Assembly: GCF_001550065.1 (NCBI RefSeq)
Contig: NZ_LRUB01000006.1
Location: 62,001-126,000, forward strand
Source of the DNA: Kordiimonas lipolytica
Lineage (GTDB): Bacteria; Pseudomonadota; Alphaproteobacteria; Sphingomonadales; Kordiimonadaceae
Length of the DNA: 64,000 bases
Reading direction: 5' to 3'
Numbering within the stretch: position 1 is the first letter of the stretch; each line of letters starts with the position of its first letter. The notes beneath the pieces were generated by a model. That model searched no databases. It had not been told where the DNA came from and saw only the letters and a program-made list of their open reading frames with translations. Shown here one piece after another: positions 55,067-62,111 of this stretch. Position numbers and translations under genes: made by a program.

Positions 55067-56722
55067 CTAGTCCTGAGCGACCTCGGCGTCATCGTCTTTC
55101 TTGTCCTTTTCGCGCTCGCGGGGCTCCGGCTCGCGCGGGAAGCGCTCCTCGCGCATCGCGGCGTTATAGACAAAGCTGGCCATGATCACGGCTGCCTGCT
55201 TCAGGTCCTTTTCAAACGCATGGTCATAGGTATCGACTGTGCTGTGGTGCAGGCGGCTACCGTAATCCAGCGGGTCCTGAATGAACTGGAAGCCCGGCAG
55301 GCCAATGTCATCAAACACCTCATGGTCCGTGCCGCCTGTGTCGTTCATGGTAACGGTGTCCGCGCCCAGATCATGGAAAGGCTCCAGCCACTCAGTGAAA
55401 ATGGCGGCGGCGGCAGCATTGCCTTCGGCGTAGATACCGCGGATTTTGCCCGAGCCGTTATCCAGGTTGAAATAGGCTGAAAAACGCTCATAGTCCGGCT
55501 TCTTGGCAATCGGGAACATGCCGAATTCCTTGGCATAGGGTTCCATATATTTCAGCTTTTCATCATCGCTTTCCGGGCGCGTCGCCAGATGGTTCTTCAC
55601 ATATTGGTACGAACCGTAATAGCCCTGCTCCTCGCCGCCCCAAAGCCCGATCCGGATGGTGCGTTTGGGCTGGAACCCAATGGCTTTCAGAATACGCACA
55701 GCTTCCATGGTCACCGCCACACCCGCGCCATTGTCCACCGCACCGTCACCCATGAACCAGCTGTCAAGGTGGGCGCCCAGCATCACAACTTCAGGGTTGC
55801 GGCCCCGGCCCGGGATTTCCGCCAGTGTGGAATAGGACTGCATATCGTCCGTGTAATAGGTGGCCTTCACATCCAGGCTCATGCTCACGGCCTGATCATC
55901 CTTCAGCAGGCGAACGGCGCGGTCATAATGCTCTGACGCCATGCGCACACCCGGCAGCCCGGGCAGATGACCTTGCAGATACTGATAGCCGGTGGCTCCA
56001 ATCAGCATGTTGCGGCGCGGCGAGCGGCGCACCACGGCAACTGCCCCCTCTTCTTCCAGGAAATCCGTCAGGTAATAGCCCCAGCTTTTATAATCAGTCC
56101 AGCCATCTTCCCCCGGGTGGCCTTCAGGGACGTCATAGGTGCTGATATTCTCAAGCTCTTCTTCCGTATAGCGGCGGATCGGCTCGTTGGCACGGCGGCG
56201 GTCTTCCGCGTTCATCTCGGTCGGATCCTTGTAGGGCGATACCGCATCCACAAGAACAATCTTGCCCTTGAGCTTACCCTTGTATTTCTCAAAATCGGCC
56301 TTCGATTTCATCGGCGCAAAAATCACATCCCCCGTCACCGGGCCCTCGGTGCCCGGATACCAGCTGATCGGAAGCGCATGAAGCTGGTCTGTTCGCGGCG
56401 CTGTCATGCGCACGTCCACGCTTTCCCACGTCCAGCCAGGCCCGAACTCAAACCCTTCAAGGTGCGCGTTCTCCAGCCCCCATTCCGTCAACTGATCCCG
56501 CGTCCACTCATTGGCCTGCATCATGGCAGGTGTGCCCGTCAGGCGCGGCCCGATGCGGTCCGTGAGATGCCTGAGCGTTTTCATCACCTGCGAATGGTTG
56601 AAACCTTCATCCCGGATTTTGGAGATGACGCCCAGGTCAGGCGCGTCACCGGCGCAAGCAGCACCGAAAATGCCGCTGAAACCAAGTGCAACAGATGCTG
56701 CAAGGATCGATTTTTTAAACAT
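55067..56722 (-). CDS. Exported M28-family zinc peptidase
   Basis: A 551-residue aminopeptidase-like enzyme with a signal peptide (cleavage near ACAG, residues 20-25). A PA-type insert lies around residues 130-290. The M28 metal ligands can be seen as His in GAHLDSW, Asp in AVDNGAG, the Glu pair in GGEEQG, Asp in NLDNGSG, and His near LHHSTVDTY. The C-terminus has about 30 charged residues. It probably trims peptides in the periplasm. Confidence 0.9.
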   Translation of the reverse strand: MFKKSILAASVALGFSGIFGAACAGDAPDLGVISKIRDEGFNHSQVMKTLRHLTDRIGPRLTGTPAMMQANEWTRDQLTEWGLENAHLEGFEFGPGWTWESVDVRMTAPRTDQLHALPISWYPGTEGPVTGDVIFAPMKSKADFEKYKGKLKGKIVLVDAVSPYKDPTEMNAEDRRRANEPIRRYTEEELENISTYDVPEGHPGEDGWTDYKSWGYYLTDFLEEEGAVAVVRRSPRRNMLIGATGYQYLQGHLPGLPGVRMASEHYDRAVRLLKDDQAVSMSLDVKATYYTDDMQSYSTLAEIPGRGRNPEVVMLGAHLDSWFMGDGAVDNGAGVAVTMEAVRILKAIGFQPKRTIRIGLWGGEEQGYYGSYQYVKNHLATRPESDDEKLKYMEPYAKEFGMFPIAKKPDYERFSAYFNLDNGSGKIRGIYAEGNAAAAAIFTEWLEPFHDLGADTVTMNDTGGTDHEVFDDIGLPGFQFIQDPLDYGSRLHHSTVDTYDHAFEKDLKQAAVIMASFVYNAAMREERFPREPEPREREKDKKDDDAEVAQD

Positions 56723-56758
56723 GACTTTCCTTTTGAACCAGATGACGGCGCTGCGGCC

Positions 56759-57559
56759 CTACAGCCCGTCGGTATACCATTCATATTGCTGGAACGGCTT
56801 CAGGGGCTCCATGCCGGAAAGCACAAAGCGCGTGTCGCACGACCAGTCTTCGAAACGCTTGAGAAGCGGCCACAGTTCCCGCTTCCAGGGCGGATTGACG
56901 CGGTTCACAGCGCCAATCATATAGTCCGGAAAGCGCAGATAGTGGCCGAAGGTGTGGCTTTCCTCGATAATGATTTTTGACAAACGCCCCAGGAAACAAA
57001 CACGTTCCACAAGCCGCATGCCGTAATCCTTCGGCACAGTCGCCACTTCTTCCGCGATGCGCGCGCTGACCCGTTCGGTGATGGCGTCGTCTACCTTGAT
57101 ATGGTCTTCCACATGGGTAAAGGCATCGCCTTTCATGGCGTTGGCGTCCACCAGCGCGCGGCGCCTCAGGTCTGATGGCAGCTCCTGGAAGCCGCTAACC
57201 ATCCAGAAGGCAATCCGGTTCCTCAGCCGCTCCACCGACCCGCCCTTGATGACAAAATCATCGCCGCCGGCCCGCAGGCCGCCGCGGATGATGTCAATAT
57301 CGTCATACCCTGTCAGGTAAATCACCGGCATATTCTTCAGGCCCTGCTTTTCCAGGGAATCGACAAAGTCGAACCCGCCTTCGCCCGGCATCTGAACGTC
57401 GCTGATAATCAGGGACGGCCGGTGCGCACGGGTGGTGGCGATCGCCTCTTCAACGGTTTCCGCGATCAGGGTTTCAAAACCGAATTGCTGGACGGCGGCG
57501 GCCTGAATTCGCAGGACGACAGGCTCATCATCCACCAGCAAAACGAGGCCTTTGTCCAT
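56759..57559 (-). CDS. Response regulator with unrecognised C-terminal domain
   Basis: A 266-residue protein. The receiver (about residues 4-120) is intact, with the acidic VDDEP, the phosphoacceptor in LIISDVQMPG, Thr in IYLTGYDD and the Lys in FVIKGGS. Residues 125-266 form a helical domain rich in Trp, Phe and Arg towards the end (PPWKRELWPLLKRFEDWS), which I do not recognise as a known output domain. ATG at 57559 follows agga. It is 12 bases past the mgtE stop on the same strand; no kinase gene is adjacent. Confidence 0.82.
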   Translation of the reverse strand: MDKGLVLLVDDEPVVLRIQAAAVQQFGFETLIAETVEEAIATTRAHRPSLIISDVQMPGEGGFDFVDSLEKQGLKNMPVIYLTGYDDIDIIRGGLRAGGDDFVIKGGSVERLRNRIAFWMVSGFQELPSDLRRRALVDANAMKGDAFTHVEDHIKVDDAITERVSARIAEEVATVPKDYGMRLVERVCFLGRLSKIIIEESHTFGHYLRFPDYMIGAVNRVNPPWKRELWPLLKRFEDWSCDTRFVLSGMEPLKPFQQYEWYTDGL

Positions 57560-57571
57560 GTGCAAAGCGTC

Positions 57572-59044
57572 CTAGAGCAGAAACAGGGCGGCCAGCCCCA
57601 GGAATGCGAAAAAGCCCACCACATCAGTGATCGTGGTCACGAACACGCTGGAGGCGATGGCAGGATCAGCGCCCGCCTTATTGAGCCCAAGGGGCACAAG
57701 CACACCGCTGAGCCCCGCGACAACCATATTGACCAACATGGCGATCGCGAACAAGAGCCCCAAACCGGCATTGCCGAACCAGATCCAGGCCACCAGACCG
57801 GAAAAGACAGCCAGCGCGAAGCCATTGACGGCTGCGGCTGCGAGTTCCCGGTTCACCACGCGGAGGGCGTTGGTTGAGCTGAGGTCCTTGGTGGCGATTG
57901 CGCGCACGGCAACGGTCATTGTCTGGGTGCCTGCGTTCCCTCCCATGGAGGCCACAATGGGCATCAGAACCGCCAGCGCCACCATCTGTTCGATCGTGGC
58001 GTCGAAAAGCCCGATGACCACAGACGCCAGGATCGCGGTACCAAGGTTCACGAAAAGCCAGGTAAAGCGGTCTTTCGTTACTTCAAGGAAGTTCTCGTTT
58101 ACGCCGGATTCTTCAGACACACCGGCAAGGGCCAGGATATCTTCCTGGGCCTCGTCGCCGATCACTTCGACCACGTCGTCAACCGTGACCACACCGACCA
58201 GCCGCTGGCTCTGGTCCACCACACCGGCGGAAATCAGGTGGTATTTGCTGAACTGGTAGGCCACTTCTTCCTGGTCGGCCGTGACATCCACAAGCGTTGG
58301 GTCATCATCCATGATCTCGCCGATGGTCACAGGGCGGTGGGTGCGCATCACGCGAGACAGCGGCACTGTCCCCACAGGCTTGTGCGACGGATCAACCACG
58401 AAGATGTCATAGAAATCGTCCGGGATATCCTCGTTCTCAGAACGCAGATAGTCGATGGTCTGACCCACTGTCCAGAACTGGGGCACCGCCACCAGGTCGC
58501 GGCTCATCAGACGGCCGGCGGATTCTTCCGGATAGCTCAGGCTTTCCTCGATCGCCACCCGGTCGTCAGCTGCCAGCGAGCGCAGAACCTCTTCCCGGTC
58601 CTCATCGTCCAGTTCACCAAGAACGTAAACGGCGTCATCGGTCTCGAGCTCGGTGACCGCGTCGGCGATCTGCTCGTTGGGCATATGCTCATAGAGGTCG
58701 TCCTGGGCCGCGCCCTCAACCTCGATAAGCACGTCAGGGTCCAGCCGTTCGCCAAGTAGCTCGATGAAGCCAACACGCTGCGGCGACGACATAACCTCAA
58801 GAAGGTCGGCGATGTCTGCGGCGTGCAGGTCTTCAACCAGATCGACAGCCTGGTCCTGGTTGTTTTCCTTAACCGCGCTCAGGACCTGCTGGATAAATTC
58901 CTTGTCCTGGTGAACTTCAAGTTCGGGCCCTTCGTCCAGCTCTTCCTTAGCCTGCTCTTCCTCGTCGTGGGGCGGCTCGCCTTCGGGTGGCATGGTCAGC
59001 ACATCATCTTCGGGCAGATCTGGATTTTTTTCCTTTTCAGCCAT
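57572..59044 (-). CDS. mgtE: Magnesium transporter MgtE
   Basis: A 490-residue inner-membrane Mg2+ channel. An acidic N-terminal extension (about 40 residues) precedes the helical N domain (HAADIADLLEVM ... LYEHMPNEQIADAV), then a CBS pair (about 195-320), and five membrane helices. The pore signature is MPIVASMGGNAGTQTMTVAVRA. ATG at 59044 has ggggagg five bases upstream. A small hairpin (ggcacc / ggtgcc-type arms, about 59086-59106) lies in its leader. Confidence 0.95.
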   Translation of the reverse strand: MAEKEKNPDLPEDDVLTMPPEGEPPHDEEEQAKEELDEGPELEVHQDKEFIQQVLSAVKENNQDQAVDLVEDLHAADIADLLEVMSSPQRVGFIELLGERLDPDVLIEVEGAAQDDLYEHMPNEQIADAVTELETDDAVYVLGELDDEDREEVLRSLAADDRVAIEESLSYPEESAGRLMSRDLVAVPQFWTVGQTIDYLRSENEDIPDDFYDIFVVDPSHKPVGTVPLSRVMRTHRPVTIGEIMDDDPTLVDVTADQEEVAYQFSKYHLISAGVVDQSQRLVGVVTVDDVVEVIGDEAQEDILALAGVSEESGVNENFLEVTKDRFTWLFVNLGTAILASVVIGLFDATIEQMVALAVLMPIVASMGGNAGTQTMTVAVRAIATKDLSSTNALRVVNRELAAAAVNGFALAVFSGLVAWIWFGNAGLGLLFAIAMLVNMVVAGLSGVLVPLGLNKAGADPAIASSVFVTTITDVVGFFAFLGLAALFLL

Positions 59045-59179
59045 GTATGCCTCCCCTGATTTGCTCGAAATAATGTTGGTTTTTTGGCGCACCCCCAACT
59101 GGTGCCGCTATTCATTCTTAAGTGATAAAAGAAAGCCCCAAAGGTTTCCAGCGAAAGGTGGAGAAAAGATGCGCGCCGC

Positions 59180-59217
59180 AATAAAAAGAAAACCCGCAGG
59201 GCGTTCCCTACGGGCTT
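59180..59217 (-). terminator. Terminator of the tRNA-Leu gene
   Basis: On the minus strand an agcccgtaggg / ccctgcgggtt stem with an aacg loop is followed by ttctttttatt, just past the tRNA 3' end. Confidence 0.85.
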
Positions 59218-59221
59218 TCAT

Positions 59222-59308
59222 TGGTGCGGCCGAGAAGACTCGAACTTCCACGGGTGTTACCCCACAGCGACCTCAACGCTGCGCGTCTACCAATTCCGCC
59301 ACGGCCGC
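59222..59308 (-). tRNA. tRNA-Leu (anticodon GAG), CCA encoded
   Basis: An 87-base minus-strand tRNA. The acceptor stem is gcggccg / cggccgc. The D arm carries the tggcggaattggtagacgc-type class II layout. The anticodon loop is ttgaggt with GAG. The long variable arm (tcgctgtggggtaacacccg region) marks a class II tRNA. The T arm contains gttcgag, and the discriminator A is followed by an encoded CCA. Confidence 0.93.
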
Positions 59309-59321
59309 GAGGTCGGGCGCT

Positions 59322-59350
59322 TATCTATCAAGGAAGCCCCTGCCCCGCAA
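59322..59350 (-). promoter_or_regulatory. Likely sigma-70 promoter of tRNA-Leu
   Basis: On the minus strand a ttgcgg box (59345-59350) and a tagata box (59322-59327) are separated by 17 bases. The -10 box ends 13 bases before the tRNA 5' end. Confidence 0.6.
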
Positions 59351-59423
59351 GCGGAAAATGACATGATTTTGAAACTATCTGAAAAAGCCCGGTTTTCCTG
59401 ACGGTCACAGGCGGCTGGGGAGC

Positions 59424-59705
59424 CTAAACCTGAAGCTGGCTCATCATCCGCGTGATGGACACACCGATCTTTTCGCCCACGATCATGATCTCGCCGCGCG
59501 CGATCAGCTCATTGTTGGCGTATACCCAGCATTCGTCTTCATGCTTGGCGTCCAGGTCGATCACCGCACCCCGGCCCATCTTCAAAAGCTGGCGAATAGG
59601 CATGTGGGTACGCCCGAGCACGACGGTGATTTCAACGGTAACCCTGTTAACAGCCTGATAATTCATCATTTCCTCGTCTGGAAAACGCTGGGGCCAGCTT
59701 GCCAC
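59424..59705 (-). CDS. FliN/SpoA-domain flagellar motor switch-like protein
   Basis: A 93-residue protein consisting of one SpoA (FliN C-terminal) domain: VTVEITVVLGRTHMPIRQLLKMGRG and ARGEIMIVGEKIGVSITRM. FliN sits at the base of the flagellar C-ring and controls rotation sense. It is unusually short and no other flagellar gene is in the window. GTG at 59705 has aagga upstream, but the ATG pair at 59669/59666 after gagga is equally good and still covers the domain. Confidence 0.83.
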   Translation of the reverse strand: MASWPQRFPDEEMMNYQAVNRVTVEITVVLGRTHMPIRQLLKMGRGAVIDLDAKHEDECWVYANNELIARGEIMIVGEKIGVSITRMMSQLQV

Positions 59706-59848
59706 GGCATCCTTATCAAATGATTAACCCAAAAGATCAGCACACTTCAAGCACCGTCATGGCCCGCCTCACAGGAAACTTTCTTGGCTCACACGCGCAA
59801 AAGCGGTATGTAACGCCCAAGGTTTAGGTATTTTGTGAGTTTTTGGCC

Positions 59849-60631
59849 ATGGCAGACCAGTTTCCCCTTGAGTGGCGAATCAGCGACGAGCTTGTCGCCT
59901 ACCCCGATGCGCTTGAAGAGATGGAAGAGCGTGTGCGTGCGATTCGTGCGGGCGAGGCGGCTGAGATGGTCTGGTGCCTGGAACACCCGCCGCTTTATAC
60001 CGCCGGCACCAGTGCCGACCCTGCCGATCTGGTAGACCCGGACCGCTTCCCCGTCTATGACGCGGGCCGCGGCGGGCAATATACCTATCATGGCCCGGGC
60101 CAGCGCGTGGTCTACTTCCTTCTGGACCTGAAGAAGCGCGGCAAGGACGTGCGCCAGTTCATCTATGGGCTTGAGGAAGTGATCATCCAGTCGCTGGCCA
60201 AGTTCGGCGTGACGGCAGAGCGCCGCAAGGGCCGCGTGGGCGTTTGGGTTGAGCGTGGGGGCGGACGCGAAGACAAGGTTGCCGCCATCGGCGTACGCGT
60301 GCGCCAGTGGGTGACTTATCACGGCATCGCCATCAATGTGGAACCTGACCTCAGCCATTTCGAGGGCATCGTGCCCTGCGGCATTTCCGAACACGGCGTG
60401 ACGTCGATGGCAGACCTTGGCCTGCCGATCACCATGGATGACCTGGATGTGGTGCTCAGGGAAGTGTTCGACGACATTTTCGGCATTGAGGCCCGCCCGA
60501 TGACGCTCCAGTACCAGGAAGCGCCCGAAGGCCCCAAGGCCAAGCAGCCGTATGAAGCCCAGCCGACCGAAAGCGGCGAAGTCGAAACGGGCGAGCGACC
60601 CGAGGAAAGCCATCCGGTTTTCCAGATTTAG
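59849..60631 (+). CDS. lipB: Octanoyltransferase LipB
   Basis: Transfers octanoate from acyl carrier protein to lipoyl domains of 2-oxoacid dehydrogenases. The 260-residue protein has [16 protein letters not shown], then the Lys-containing [18 protein letters not shown], and the catalytic Cys in [11 protein letters not shown]. It carries an extra C-terminal tail of about 45 polar residues. ATG at 59849 is preferred over a TTG six bases earlier. lipA is not in the window. Confidence 0.94.
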   Translation: MADQFPLEWRISDELVAYPDALEEMEERVRAIRAGEAAEMVWCLEHPPLYTAGTSADPADLVDPDRFPVYDAGRGGQYTYHGPGQRVVYFLLDLKKRGKDVRQFIYGLEEVIIQSLAKFGVTAERRKGRVGVWVERGGGREDKVAAIGVRVRQWVTYHGIAINVEPDLSHFEGIVPCGISEHGVTSMADLGLPITMDDLDVVLREVFDDIFGIEARPMTLQYQEAPEGPKAKQPYEAQPTESGEVETGERPEESHPVFQI

Positions 60632-60642
60632 CCTGCAAAGGA

Positions 60643-60936
60643 CTAGACCGTCGGTTTGATCTCGAACCGGAGCCGCACCATGCCCTGCGCCGGTTCTTTC
60701 TCCACACGGTCCACATCAGCCGCCGGCGGCCCGTTCAGGCACATCTCCAGCATCAGGTTCACATCTTCTGCATGGCCGTAGAAAAGCGCTTCTACCGTAC
60801 CGTCCAGCCGGTTCCTGACCCAGCCGTGAAGGCCAAGGCGCCGGGCTTCCTCTTCTGTCCAGCCGCGATACCACACGCCCTGTACCTTGCCATAGATGCG
60901 GGCGCGCACTGCGATCCATTTGGTAGCGTCAGACAT
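60643..60936 (-). CDS. acyP: Acylphosphatase
   Basis: A 97-residue enzyme that hydrolyses acyl phosphates. It has the signature YGKVQGVWYRGWT with the catalytic Arg and HGWVRNRLDGTVEA with the catalytic Asn. The length is typical. It is convergent with lipB and follows argE on the minus strand by 10 bases. Confidence 0.93.
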   Translation of the reverse strand: MSDATKWIAVRARIYGKVQGVWYRGWTEEEARRLGLHGWVRNRLDGTVEALFYGHAEDVNLMLEMCLNGPPAADVDRVEKEPAQGMVRLRFEIKPTV

Positions 60937-60946
60937 GCAGGACCTC

Positions 60947-62110
60947 TCAGCTGCCCATTACTTCAGCCAGACGCTTCATGAAAGCGTCGCAGGCGTCAAG
61001 CTGGCTTTTGTCGATAAATTCATCCGGCTTGTGGGCCTGGGCAATATCGCCGGGGCCGCATACCACGGCCGGGAAATCGATGCTTTGGATATGCCCGGCT
61101 TCGGTGCCAAAGGCCACCACGGTGGTGTCGTTGCGGCCCGCGAGCGCAAGCGCTAGCGTCTCCGCGTCTGAGCCCGGCTCAGCCTTGAGGGGCGGCAGAT
61201 AGGCCCACACGGTGTTTTCGGCCCGGCATTCGGGGAAGCTGGCCTGAAGGTGCGGGTTGATCACATTATCAAGGAAATCGGTATATTCCTTGAGGATCGC
61301 CGCAGGGTCTGCTGTGGGCACCGCGCGGAACTCCCAATCGAACTCGCAATAATTGGGGATGATATTGAAGGCGCTGCCGCCGGATATCGGCCCCACATTG
61401 AAACTGGTGTAGGTGGGGTCAAAACTTTCGTCATGGGGCCCGTGAATGCGCGCCTTGGCGCCCAGGCTGCCGATAAAAGTGATCAGTTCCGCCGCCACAG
61501 CCACCGCGTTGATACCGTCCTCGGGCCTGCTTGAATGCGCTTCCCTGCCCCAGATGCGGGTTTTCGACACATACTGGCCCTTGTGGGCGTTCGCCACCTG
61601 CATGCTTGTGGGCTCGCCCACCACCACCAGGCGCGGCGCGGCAATATGATCCTTCATCAAAGGTAGAAGCGACTGGATCCCCAGACAGCCGACCTCTTCA
61701 TCATAAGTGAAAGCGAAATGGATTGGGCGTTTCAGTTCTGCCGCCTTGAAAGCCGGAACCGCCGCCAATGCGCTGGCGATAAAGCCCTTCATGTCAGCGC
61801 TGCCGCGCGCATGTAGCTTGCCGTCTTTTTCGGTCAGCTTGAACGGCTCAGTCGTCCAGTCCTGTCCGTCCACCGGCACCACATCCGTGTGGCCGGAAAG
61901 CACAACACCGCCCGGCACATTGGGCCCGATGGTGGCGATGATATTGGCTTTTGAGCCTTCCTCATTTAGCTGAATTTCAGATTCTATTTCAAAGTCTTGC
62001 AAGTAACTTTGAATGTAACTGATTAGCTCAAGATTGGATAGGCGGCTGGTGGTGTCAAATGCCACCAGCCTTTCAAGAATTGCATCAGTCGTGTGTGTTT
62101 CGCCCGCCAC
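60947..62110 (-). CDS. argE: Acetylornithine deacetylase
   Basis: An M20-family zinc amidohydrolase that removes acetate from N-acetylornithine in arginine synthesis. The 387-residue protein has SGHTDVVPVDGQDW with the first metal ligand, GSADMKGF, TYDEEVGCLG and GEPTSMQ. The start is uncertain: GTG at 62110 lies just past the preceding stop, while TTG at 62125 would overlap it; neither has a good ribosome-binding site. It is coupled to the carboxylase gene upstream. Confidence 0.9.
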   Translation of the reverse strand: MAGETHTTDAILERLVAFDTTSRLSNLELISYIQSYLQDFEIESEIQLNEEGSKANIIATIGPNVPGGVVLSGHTDVVPVDGQDWTTEPFKLTEKDGKLHARGSADMKGFIASALAAVPAFKAAELKRPIHFAFTYDEEVGCLGIQSLLPLMKDHIAAPRLVVVGEPTSMQVANAHKGQYVSKTRIWGREAHSSRPEDGINAVAVAAELITFIGSLGAKARIHGPHDESFDPTYTSFNVGPISGGSAFNIIPNYCEFDWEFRAVPTADPAAILKEYTDFLDNVINPHLQASFPECRAENTVWAYLPPLKAEPGSDAETLALALAGRNDTTVVAFGTEAGHIQSIDFPAVVCGPGDIAQAHKPDEFIDKSQLDACDAFMKRLAEVMGS

Positions 62111-62111
62111 C

